64,000 bases of DNA. Origin: Sequoia sempervirens (taxonomy: Eukaryota; Streptophyta; Pinopsida; Cupressales; Cupressaceae). The notes under the pieces are model-generated. The model did not search any database. It was not told the DNA's origin and worked only from the letters and a program-made list of their open reading frames with translations. The stretch spans positions 1 to 64,000 of the forward strand of contig VDFB02115093.1 of NCBI GenBank assembly GCA_007258455.2, given 5' to 3'. Every line of letters begins with the position of its first letter. Within the stretch, counting starts at the first letter, position 1. The position numbers were made by a program, and so were the translations under genes. Shown here piece by piece: positions 11,799 to 22,476 of the stretch.

Positions 11799-13229
11799 GA
11801 CTTGTTGAAGGGTGCCTCCAAGTGTACAATCTATTTTTTGCTTGACTTCACTGTTTTATGTGTCATTAAAGTTACTCTTCCTTACTACCATCCTACTCTT
11901 CTATACCCTTTAATCTCTCTAGGATTGGATGTGTTATCTTTATATTGTCATCAATTATGCAATTTGTATCTTGTTCCTTGCCCCTAGTGTATGTAAAGTG
12001 TTGTACATGAAAAACATAGTTTTCAAGATAAGCCATAATATATCTTCTTATTTTTACATTTGAACATGGTCGAAATAAAAGTATCCAGCACATTTTGAAC
12101 ATTCTACACCAAAAAATCTTGAAGATTAGTTGAGTTATTAAATAATCATTTTAACTGTTAATGCTATATTAAAGACTTGTTGAAGGGTGTCATCCAAGTG
12201 TACAATATATTTTCTCATTGACTTCATTGTGTTACATGTCATTAAGGTTACTTTTCTTTACTATCATCCTACTCTTCCATACTCTTTAATCTCTTTAGGA
12301 CTGGATGTCTCATCTTTATATTGTCATCAATTATGCAATTTGTATCTTGTTCCTTGCCCCTAGTGTGTGTAAAGTGTTGTACAAGAAAACCATAGTTTTC
12401 AAGATAAGTCATAATATATCTTCTTATTTTACATTTGAACATGGTGGAAATAATAATGTCCAAAACATTTTGAACATTCTACACTAGAAGATCTTGAAGA
12501 TTAGTTGAGCTATTAAATAATCATTTTAATAGCTCATACTATATTCAAGACTTGTTGAAGGGTGTCATCCATTTTTACTTGAATTCATTTTGTTATGTGT
12601 CATTAAAGTTACTCTTCCTTATTGCCATCCTACTCTTCCATACCCTTTAATATTTTTAGGATTGGATTTGTTATCTTTATATTGTCATCAATTATGCTAT
12701 TTGTATCTTATTCCTTGCCCCTGGTGTGTTTAAAGTGTTGTACAAGAAAAACATAGTTTTCAAGATAAACCATAATATATCTTCTTATTTTTATGTTTGA
12801 ACATGGTGGAAATAAAAGTATCCAAAACATTTTGAACATTCTACACCAAAAGACTTTGAGGATTAGTTGAGTTATTAAATAATCATTTTAATTGGTCATA
12901 CTATATTCAGGACTTTGAAGGGTGTCATCCAAGTGTACAATCTATTTTTTGCTTGACTTCATTGTGTTACATGTCATTAAAGTTGCTCTTCCTTACTGCC
13001 ATCCCACTCTTCCATACCCTTTAATCTCTTTAGGACTAGATATGTTATCTTTATATTCTCATCAATTATGCAATTTGTATCTTGTTCCTCGCCCCTAATG
13101 TGTGTAAAGTGTTGTACAAGAAAAACATAGCTTCCAAGATAAGCCATAATATATCTTCTTATTTTTACATTTGAACATGGTGGAAATAAAAGTATCCAAA
13201 ACATTTTGAACATTCTACACCAGTAGATC
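11799..13229. repeat. Tandem array of four units of about 375 bp
   Basis: Units begin with GACTTGTTGAAGGGTG (or a close variant) at 11799, 12174, 12549 and 12911, giving spacings of 375, 375 and 362 bp. The third unit lacks a short block after GTGTCATCC. Units are highly similar. The fourth is interrupted at 13229 by a solo LTR and resumes at 15020. Open frames in this stretch repeat with the units and are by-products. Confidence 0.95.
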
Positions 13230-15014
13230 TGAAATAACCTTTCAAGGAAATTTTCAAACAAACTTGATAATTATATGATTTTTGCTTTGCAAACATTTTG
13301 TCAAACACTTTGCATATGATCAATTATGGAATGTCCCTAAGTGCAAACATTGAGAGTTGCAACTACTAGCATTTACAGTTATAAACCCATCATAAAACCA
13401 TAACTTTTTCATAGAACTTCAAATTGGCATTTCGTCAAACAGTTTGCAACCAATGTTAATTCAACATATTATCACAAAAAATAAATTTCTCAACCTCAGA
13501 TACTGCAACTAACTTTTTATTCACAAATTACTAATTGTTGTACATACCAGTTAACCCATGATAAAAATATACATTGTTGTTGTAGCCTGTACTATTTAGA
13601 AATTCGTCGTAGAAAACCACCTAAATATTTAAATATTAATAAATTTATTTTTCTGCTGACCTGTGAAAAGCAACAATTTAGATCAATCAGCAATTCTCCA
13701 ATACTCTCATTCATCCTTCATATCTGTACGGCAACCTCCCAAACGGTACGGCTGCCTTTGAAAATGATATGGCGGCTTTATTAAATATTGCAACTCTTTA
13801 AAGCTGTGTTGACTTTTAATACTCCCTTTGTGACTTGGGTTGGAAATAAGGAACGTTTAATGCCTTCATGCATCAATTTCTCATTGGTGAAGACTATATG
13901 AAGTGTACGGCACTTTTGGAAGGAAATGTGAGATAGTACGGCTAGGCTTTGGGCTCAACCAAAGACAATAATTTTTATTTTTTTTTCTTTTTCTTTTTTA
14001 AAGGAAATACTTTAAATCATCACCACAAAAGACAATAAAATTTTAATCTTCTTTATTTCACATGCGCCCACAGCACAAAATCACTGCTCATATCCACTTG
14101 CACATTCAGCACAATTGTTTTTTATTTCTTCACTTCAAACACACTATTTATTTGTCTATAAATTAAGTAACTTTGTACCAACATACCTTGCAACCTGTAA
14201 AATATGTATAGATAAATCATTTTGTTCAAAACCCTTATTTGCAAACATTCAGCACAAAGGCATTTTCTGTATGAAATTGCTCCAACAGAATCCGAGGGGT
14301 TTTTGTCCCCAAATCCAAAACCTTTAGCACACCATCAATCTTTGGCTGGAATCGCACTGTTTTTCGGGTTTTCATCCATCACAAAATCCGTTGGGGTTTT
14401 CTTCCCTCCAGTGAGAAATCTAGGCACAAGCACAAATCTCCAAAGAGAAATAAACAATATCCAGAATAATGCAAATGAGCTCACAAAACTCCTTTTATAA
14501 CATTTTCTGGGAACTTTTCGGAAAACACAATATAAAAGCACTTTATTAATTAATAATAAATATCTTCAAATAGTGATTTGTGATTTATTTCATTATTTAA
14601 TTATTCTCCACACCCGAAGTCACTTTATCAGCACCCCGAGATTTCCATTCCAGTTCCAATGAATTATAACATTAAGGTGCCTATTTAAATATTTTAATTA
14701 AAATAACAACCTTAGTAAAATTAATTAAATATAGCTCAATATTACATTCAAGTTGCGGAAACAGTTGAAATGTATCAGAATCAAAAACTAACTGCACAAG
14801 AGTTATACTGATGATGAATGATGATACTCGAACCCGACCAAGTGACCTACTATAAATAGACACTCTTTCCAAGTTTCTTGGAGAACATACCATCTAAGTC
14901 CTTTAGATCATCTGAATTCAATGGTAACATCAAATAGCCCCTTTGATAAGGTTGACACATACCGAGGTCAGAGCCAACTGCAATGCAAGAAAACCCAAAA
15001 ATGAAGACATTACA
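13230..15014 (+). mobile_element. Solo LTR 1 (1785 bp), duplication AGATC
   Basis: The insert begins TGAAATAACC and ends GACATTACA, and is bordered by AGATC at 13225-13229 and 15015-15019. The repeat unit continues on both sides. TG...CA ends, a 5-bp duplication and absence of coding capacity identify it as a solo LTR. A TATA box (TATAAATAG, 14851) near the right part suggests plus orientation. Its end resembles solo LTRs 2 and 3. Gypsy origin is likely but cannot be shown. Confidence 0.9.
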
Positions 15015-15019
15015 AGATC

Positions 15020-15072
15020 TTGAAGATTAGTTGAGTTATTAAATAATCATTTTAACTGTTCATACTATATTC
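15020..15072. repeat. Remainder of the fourth tandem unit
   Basis: TTGAAGATTAGTTGAGTTAT onward matches the unit end at about 12115-12173 and completes a 372-bp unit with 12911-13229. Confidence 0.93.
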
Positions 15073-15614
15073 TTAGTCAAATAATTCTCAGCAAGGCTGA
15101 AATAGCCTGAAAATGGCAATTTGACATAAAACATGAAACCATTTAACAATTAAGTTCTGGGTATGCTAAGTTGTTTTCTTTAAAAAAAAAAAATAACCTC
15201 AGAAAATAAAAAATAGATGGCAAATGGTCTGCACAACGTTCCTTGCACAGTTAAAGGAAACGAATTTTTACATGTTAGGAGAATCAAAAATTTATATTTT
15301 GAAAATATTATGTACAGATACTCTCCATGCAGCTAATATGCATCCCATGCATATATTCAAACAATAGAAAGCGGCCATTTAAATTCAACCAGAATGGTTC
15401 TCATATCATGTATGTCTTATTTGAGATTTGGATACATGTACATTGTGACACGTGTTTCTATAATTATTGATACATGTAATGCCGGATGACTAAAAATCTT
15501 TTAAAACATCTTTGAGGGATTGCATTTCCTGTTAAATCCACTTCAAAAGGCTTCTAAGTTACAAGAAATGCAATTGTACCTTTCACCACAAGAGGTCAAA
15601 GCACTAAAACTGCC

Positions 15615-15620
15615 TTTATT
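15615..15620 (-). terminator. Possible PEX1 polyadenylation signal
   Basis: AATAAA on the minus strand lies about 63 bases after the PEX1 stop codon. Its use is inferred. Confidence 0.5.
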
Positions 15621-15682
15621 TCACATTCTTTTTCAATTCTACACGCAAGGAAAGAAATGCATCCAGCTGTTTTCTGATCACC

Positions 15683-15721
15683 TCAAGCTAAAGTTGATCT
15701 TTTGCCTTTTACATCTCTTGC
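15683..15721 (-). CDS. PEX1: PEX1 last coding exon
   Basis: After an acceptor (TTTCATTGCAG) the exon encodes ARDVKGKRSTLA and a TGA at 15685-15683. It fits in frame after the lysine that ends the upstream exon. A short basic tail of this kind (KGKR.TLA) ends plant PEX1. PEX1 is a type-2 AAA+ ATPase that works with PEX6 at the peroxisome membrane to extract the import receptor PEX5. The exon is too short to be found by ORF length and rests on splice-site fit plus family knowledge. Confidence 0.9.
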   Translation of the reverse strand, partial: ARDVKGKRSTLA

Positions 15722-15976
15722 CTGCAATGAAATAACAATATGAACTCAACCACAGAAAGAAAAACAATCAAACACAACCAGAAAGGAACAAGCTTAATTT
15801 CTTATTACCACTATTTAATTTCACTTTCATTGATGTCATTTCTTTGCTACCTATCAGTATTCTATTTTCCTACTTGAAATGGGTCGAGTTACGTATTTTG
15901 TCTGTGAATGTTCAATATGGTGCATATGTGCTCATGCATGTGTATGTTAAAGAGAGAGAGATAGGGAGAGAGAAAC

Positions 15977-16267
15977 CTTCACTGCTACTGATGTCTTTGA
16001 ATTCAAGAATTGGTCATAAATATCATACAGTCTATACTTTTCTTTTTCTGGGACTGATGGCCTTGCCTTTGCAACAACAGAATCTAAAATCCTGTTTGTT
16101 ATGAGGGGATGGCTGGTGCCACCATCATTCTCATTCATGTTGGTTTCAAGAAACCCATGGACAGATTCAAGTTGTGCGTCTGACAAAAGAGCTTGTAGAT
16201 CAGCACCACTGAATCCTTCTGTAATGGAAGCTACAGTACCAAGATCGACATCACTTGCCAAAGTAAG
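15977..16267 (-). CDS. PEX1: PEX1 penultimate exon, C-terminal end of the D2 AAA domain
   Basis: This 97-codon exon starts [10 protein letters not shown] after acceptor TTCAG and ends SVAVK before donor GTTTCT. It contains [18 protein letters not shown], the helical lid and sensor-2 region of the second AAA domain of PEX1, then RPSVPEKEK and LYDIYDQFL, all characteristic of plant PEX1. The donor is followed by a CT-rich run (GA repeat on the plus strand). The acceptor side joins an exon 24.4 kb away at 40688, in phase (preceding exon ends ILSRK). Confidence 0.95.
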
Positions 16268-16849
16268 CTGAATATAGACAATAGAACAATGTAAGAAAAC
16301 AATAACATAACGAATACAGAAAATATAATGCAATTCTACCAAATAGCTTAATGAACAGCATACTTCTAAGCATTCCAAAAAAAATTGATAAAGGGAAAGC
16401 AGTCTGGATTAAAGCTTAAAAAATCACATCTGAACCTAAAAGTCACAAATTTTAGATCCCATTCCTCATACTGCCATATATTTTTTAACCAATTTAAAAT
16501 CTATATGCCAGAAACTCATAGACTAAAATTACTGGAGAAAGTGACTGCAATTAAGATTAGGAGATTTAACTTGAATTTCAATTTGACCATGGAAAAGCTG
16601 GTCAAGAAAAGGAGAGAAAAAATCTTCAGTTTTAGCAAAACTTATATCTGGTAGCCTTTCCACTATTGCATGCCATCTTTGATATAGCCAAAATGCCACT
16701 GCAGGAGGCACCTTTGGCATGTAGGAGCAGAAGTTGCACTATTTACAACTAGAGTGCTAAAACAGTAATAATGGCATAAAGAGAACAAAGTTCTACCCTG
16801 CAGTAGACCCGTATAAGACTAACATTGCGAGCATAGATGCAACACTCGC

Positions 16850-17190
16850 GGAAAACTCGGCGAGTGAAGCAAAACTCGCAAGTTTTTTTCACTCCCGAGT
16901 TTTTCCAGCACTTGCAAAATGTACGAGTGAGTTTTTCGGCATACAAGTGCTGGAAAAACTCGGCGAGTGAAGAAAAACTTGCGAGTTTTTTTCACTCCCG
17001 AATTTTTCCAGCACTTGCAAAATGTACAAGTGAGTTTTTCGGCATACAAGTGCTGGAAAAACTCGGCGAGTGAAGAAAAACTCATGCCGAGTTTTTCAGC
17101 ACTTGTATGCCAAAAAACTCACTCGTACATTTTGCAAAAACTCGCCGTACTTTTGGTGAGTTTTTGCAAAATGTATAACGAGTTTTTTGC
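16850..17190. repeat. hAT-A1 subterminal tandem hairpin repeats
   Basis: Units starting GGAAAACTCGGCGAGTGAAG recur at 16850, 16952 and 17055 (period about 103 bp, the third partial). Each full unit has an 18-bp perfect inverted repeat, GAGTTTTTCCAGCACTTG against CAAGTGCTGGAAAAACTC, around a loop of about 30 bp. Further inverted CTCGCC motifs follow to about 17190. hAT-A2 lacks this expansion at the same place. Subterminal repeats are typical transposase binding sites. Confidence 0.88.
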
Positions 17191-17885
17191 AGAAACTCGC
17201 GCGATCATGACCACACCCAGGCAGCCGCTAAAAAGGCATTTTAAGTTTTTTTTTTCATTCATTTGTGTTCTTTCACTCAACAAAAACCCTCTCCAAAGCA
17301 TTGTGCACCAATTTACAGCAATTTTGGGTCGAGGAGATGGGATTTGAAGGGCATTTACATCGAATTTTGAAAGCAAATTGGATTTTCAGGTAGGTTTTCT
17401 GATTTTTCTTATTCTTTCTTTTTTTAAAAAAATTTCTTCATTCTTGTTGGTTCTATGTTTAAAAATCATCTGAATTTAGTGTGAAAAAGATTTAAATGCA
17501 TTTATTTTCATCAAAACAAGATTTTTTGATGAATTTTTCTGATTTTTTTACATATTTTGCTGATTTTTTCATTTTTTTGAAATTTTCTTCAAACCCTAGT
17601 TATTTTTTTAATTTTGAATCCTCTTTTTTGTTGAATAACATGTTTACAATCTTAGATTAGCTTAATTTTTTACTTTGAAATAATTTTCAGATTTTTTACA
17701 TCTTTTCACATTTTTTTGAAACCCTAGTTACTATTTTCTTTTTAAAATCCAATTTTTTTGTTATGAAAATGTTTAGAATCTTAGATTAGTTTAGATTTTA
17801 GTAATTTAAAATAATCTCCTTTGATTTAATCTAATTTAGCTTTTTTTTAAATTTTCTATCAAAAAACTAACGAGTGCTTTCACTT

Positions 17886-20612
17886 TGTGTAGGGCTTCTG
17901 AATCTACTTCTACCTCAGGCTCTGCCCCATCCATGCCTAAGGGATTTGTAGGCACTCGTCCTCCAGGAGCTAGAGATCCTGCCTGGAAATATGCTTATCT
18001 AGGACCCCTACTTGGCACAGTATTTTGTATTAAATGTGAAAAAGTATATCATGGAGGCATCAATCACCTCAAATACCACCTTGCAGGCATCCCTCAACAT
18101 GATGCTAAGGCTTGTCCTAAAACCACAAAAGAAATAAAAAGACATATGAATACCATACTTGCAGCTGCAGAAGAAAAAATAGTGCAAAGAGAGAAGGCAA
18201 CAGCAGCAATGCAAGCAACCATAGCCTCTTCTCAAGGTGCTCCACTTGAGTCGGATGATGATCATGATGTTACTTAGGGCATAGTGGGCTCTCTTCGTGG
18301 TCCACGTGTGCGAAGGCAACCCACCACCACCTCCATCCCTTCATCTACCTCTAGTAGAGCACTAGGGGCAGCCACAGGACCTACACGCATGCATGATTAT
18401 TTCGTGCCTAGAAACACACATGGTGCACAACCTTCCTTAGAGGCGACTGGGTGGAATAGGGAGGTGCATGAGCAAGCAAACATTGCTTGTGCAAATCTTT
18501 GGTATTTTAACAACATCCCTTTCAATGTGGTGAGTTCTCCTTACTGGCACAATTTGGTCACCACATTGACAATTGTAGGAAAAGGCTACAAGGCGCCTTC
18601 TCACACGGACTTGAGTGGGAGGTTAGTTTATGTTCTTTAAATTATGTTTTTTAAGTTTAATTTATGATGAATTTAAGCTATTTTTTTGTTTACAAATTAA
18701 AATTGTGTACTTAATTTCACTTTGTACTGTATCTTGTTTACTAATGCAACTAAAAGGGCAAGGGAAACTATAGAGGAGCAAAAAGAAAATTGGCAACAAT
18801 ATGGCTGCTCTATTCTTTCTGATGGGTGGACAGATGGAAAAAACCGTACCATCATTAATTTCTTGGTTGCATGCAAAGATGAGGTGGTGTTCTTAAAATC
18901 AGTTGATGCCTCCCACATTGTAAAAAATGCAAAAATTTGGCTAACATGTTGGAGGAAGTTTGCATGGAGGTGGGGATTGCAAATGTTGTGCAAATCATAA
19001 CTGATAATGCAGCAGCATATGTGGCAGTAGGAAGACTCCTCCAAGATAGACACCCCTCACTTTTTTGGACACCTTGTGCAACACATGTCCTTGACCTTCT
19101 TTGGGAGGACATAGGAAAACTAGATTGGGTCACACCAATTGTAGAGGACGTGAGGAGGATCACTAAATATATCTACAATCACCCTTGGGTTCTTCACTTG
19201 ATGAGGGAGCACACCCATGGGAAAGAATTGGTGAGATCAAGTGTCACAAGGTTTGCAACGGTTTTCTTAACGTTGCAAAGCATTCTTGGTTCTTTGACGG
19301 CTTTAAAACAAATGTTTGTGAGTCAACCATGGATGAACTCAACTTATTCGAAGAAGTCGGAAGGAGATAAGGTTTCAAGCATTGTGTTTGACGCCCAATT
19401 TGCACAAAGGGCTGCAGAGATTGTGAAGGTAACTTCAATTTCAAAACTTTGAATTTGAATTCAAATTGAATATATTTTTTAATGTCTTTCATTGTAAATT
19501 TGTAACTCTAATCTTTTTGCATTTTTATATTGTAATTTTTAGGTGTCGAAGCCCTTGGTTAGAGTTCTCTGCTTGGAGGATAGGGATAAAACCCCAATGG
19601 GATATCTTTATGAGGCCATGGATAGGGCCAAGGAGGCTATAAGAAATTATTATAAGGGGGACAGCCTCAAATTTGATCCCATTTGGGAGATTATTGACAG
19701 GAGGTGGAACCATCAACTCCACCAACCCATCCATGCAGCATGGTACTTCTTGAACCCTCATTTCTTCCATTTAGGCACCTACTCAGATCCTACTAGAGAG
19801 GTTATGGAAGGCCTCACTAATTGCATTCAGAGGATGACACCTAAGCTTGAGGTGGCAAACCTCATTGTTAATGAATTACAAAGTTATAGGGAAAAAAGGG
19901 GTGCACTCTTCTCTTCAGAGCTAGCAAAGAGAGCAATACACAATCAGCCACCAAGTATAAAATTTGAAATTTACAAGTTACAAGTTACAAATATTGATAA
20001 TTTGATAAAATATGTTTTCAACTTTTGAGTTTTGACTTTCCTTTCTAAGTTTCTAAGTTCTCTTCTAACTCTTAATTTGTTTTTTGTAGATGTTTGGTGA
20101 TCAAATTGGGGTGGAAATACCCTACATCTCCAAAATTTTGCCCTCCGTATCTTATCGCAGCTTTGTAGTTCGTCCAATTGTGAGTGCAATTGGAGCTTGT
20201 TTGAGGCCATCCACACAAAGAAGAGGAACAAACTAGCTCAAAAACGCCTGAATGACCTTGTATATGTGCAATATAATCTTCAGCTGCGCACAAAAATGGT
20301 TAAGGAAATATCAGATAATCCAATTGATTTGGATGAGATAGATCCATACAGTGATTGGACAGGGCGAGATGAGCAGCCTCCATTGTTTTCCAAGGATGAC
20401 ATCTATGACTTAGAGCGACAGGCAATGGAGGAGGGGGGTCGATTTGCATTCTCATTGGATGACATTGAGGATCATCTTTAGGAGTCATTGCCAGTGCCAG
20501 TGCCACCAACAGTAGGATCTACATCCAGGATGGAGGTTGAGGAGCCACAACAGAGCCCTACGACTACACCCTATCTCGTAGTGAGAACTAGACATGGGAA
20601 GAGGAAGATGTG
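17886..20612 (+). pseudogene. hAT-A1 transposase (broken)
   Basis: Exon 1 (to 18621) encodes a BED-type zinc finger (WKYAYLGP, C-x2-C at FCIKCEK, then H-x4-H-like HLKYHLAGI). The start ATG present in hAT-A2 is missing because about 20 bp are deleted. A TAG occurs at 18275-18277. Exon 2 (about 18744-19430) holds DUF659 with SDGWTD, then ITDNAAA and FWTPCATHVLDLL, the D, D and C-x2-H landmarks of hAT catalytic cores. Its acceptor is lost and one base is deleted near 18935. Exon 3 (19543 to about 19953) encodes the EIIDRRW region. Exon 4 (from 20090) encodes the dimerisation domain, with a TGA near 20098 where hAT-A2 has TGG. Confidence 0.9.
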
Positions 20613-20793
20613 AATTTGTAAATACTGAAATATATTAATGTTGTATTTACTTTCAGTTTTACAAAAACAATTTGCTATCTTCATTTTATTTCAGACTATC
20701 AATATCAGCATATTGAGCATTCCACATGAGGATGCGATTTTGTATCTAATTTTCTTTCAAATCAATCAAATATAACTAGACTCAGCTTGTTTC

Positions 20794-22476
20794 TGTAAAG
20801 TGCCTTGCAATTTTTTGCTCTAAACTTTTTGTATTGACCCCTTTGGAATTTTGTCCAACACCTGATGTGTGAGTTGATTTTATGTTGTTATAATTTTCTG
20901 ATTGTTTGCTTGGTTTGAAGGGAACTTGTTTCATCACACGGTAGTAAATGTTATGCAAAGACTTAACAACATTGTACTGATTATAACAGAACCTATTACA
21001 AGACAGCTTTAAGCAAGAAACAAGTACAGCAGTTTCCCTGAACAAGAGTGCAGACTTAGTAGACTTTTCATAAATGTATATCAGATTCTTTCATGCTCAG
21101 AAAATTGACTCAGAACTTCCACGACAAGGTGCCTTTAGTATTTTGGACTATGACCAAGGGAACTGTTCTCAGATAAACATTATCCAGAATGTTACCAGGT
21201 ATTCCCAGTTGAACCTTAACAATTTTAATCATTCAATTCAGACTCAGCAAACAGAAACAAGTTACAATATTTTCCCAGCCATCAGGAAACAAACATTTAC
21301 TGCTGTTATAGAATTGCGAACTCATACAGATGCGATGTTGCCCCCATATTTCATTGATGACTTCAAGCTAGAACCCCCACCCATTGTTATTTCAAATACA
21401 TGAGAAATTACAGCTTGATGATAAGCATTTAGTCCCAGAAACGGATTGCAGACCTGACTGTAGTAAGCTAAAGACGGCTAGGGTCTATCTAATGGAATAT
21501 TTCTTGAGTTTACATTGCCCAGAATGGACTTACAGCTGTATAGGAAGTGTAATAGCTTCTATAAGACAAAGTAATAAATCTCAGACCTGAGACAAGCGCC
21601 TGGTGGACAAAAACGAGTTTGTAGATGACTGAATGTCACCCAGAATGTATGCCCGACCTGAAACAAGCACCTGGAGGTCCAAGAACTCACTCGCACCTCT
21701 CCAAGCCTTCGCAGTTTGCTTCTTTAAAGTTGTTCTCCCTTCAAGAGGCCACAAAATACCCAGCTGTAGATGCGTTTCATCTCAGAAGCTCCTCTTTCAA
21801 TCGCTCAACACAGAAATTGCGATTTCCTCTTATTTACCCAGCCTCCTCAAATACGACCCTTGCAAGATATGTTATGGCAGAAAATGACGCTATGCTTGCA
21901 GGAGAGCCACGACCCAGCTGCAACCTTCACCACAAAACACGTTTCCACTTTTACCTGCCCAGAAATCACATCTTTTTCCAAAAATGCCCAAAATGTCTTC
22001 GAATCTCGACTCTAACAAGGTATTTTACTTGAATACTAGGCGCCTAGGGTTTCATCATTGAATGACGCCTTCAAAGAGTGCAAGCACTGCCCAAAAATCG
22101 ATTCAACAAACAGCCAACGACTCCAAAACATGAAAGCACGAAAAAGTTTGAACACACTCCCAACTAGGACAGATATTTCACTGTTGAAATGGGTCTCACA
22201 GGCCTGAAACCCGCCATCAAAGCTTGCAAGCTTTTCACGCGAAGAAGAGAAAATGATAATCTTTTCAAAAGTGCGAATGGTCTCTCAATTTTCTCTTTTA
22301 TATTTCCCCATTCAAAATCATAAAGTAACTTTATAATGTTCACTCTTTAAATATTTCAAGGAGTCACTTTATAACTTAATTTATTAATTATTTAATATCC
22401 CTCTTTTAAAAATAATTTAAGACTTAGGTGATATTAAATAATTAAGTCACTTTGTCCAAATTTAGGGGACATGACA
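20794..22476. mobile_element. Solo LTR 3 (1683 bp), duplication GTTTC
   Basis: Inserted in the 3' untranslated end of hAT-A1. GTTTC flanks it at 20789-20793 and 22477-22481. Its ends are TGTAAAGTGCC and GGGGACATGACA. The empty site is present in hAT-A2 at about 40035 (GCTTGTTTCTTCTATG), which confirms the borders exactly. No coding capacity is seen. Confidence 0.95.

Noticed and set aside
11802..13261. Recurring frames in the 375-bp array that might be a repeated small gene
   Set aside because: They are short, differ in length between units and show no start or domain evidence.
16850..17190. CRISPR-like regular repeats
   Set aside because: The spacing is a true tandem duplication with inverted repeats inside a hAT end in plant DNA, with no spacers and no cas genes.
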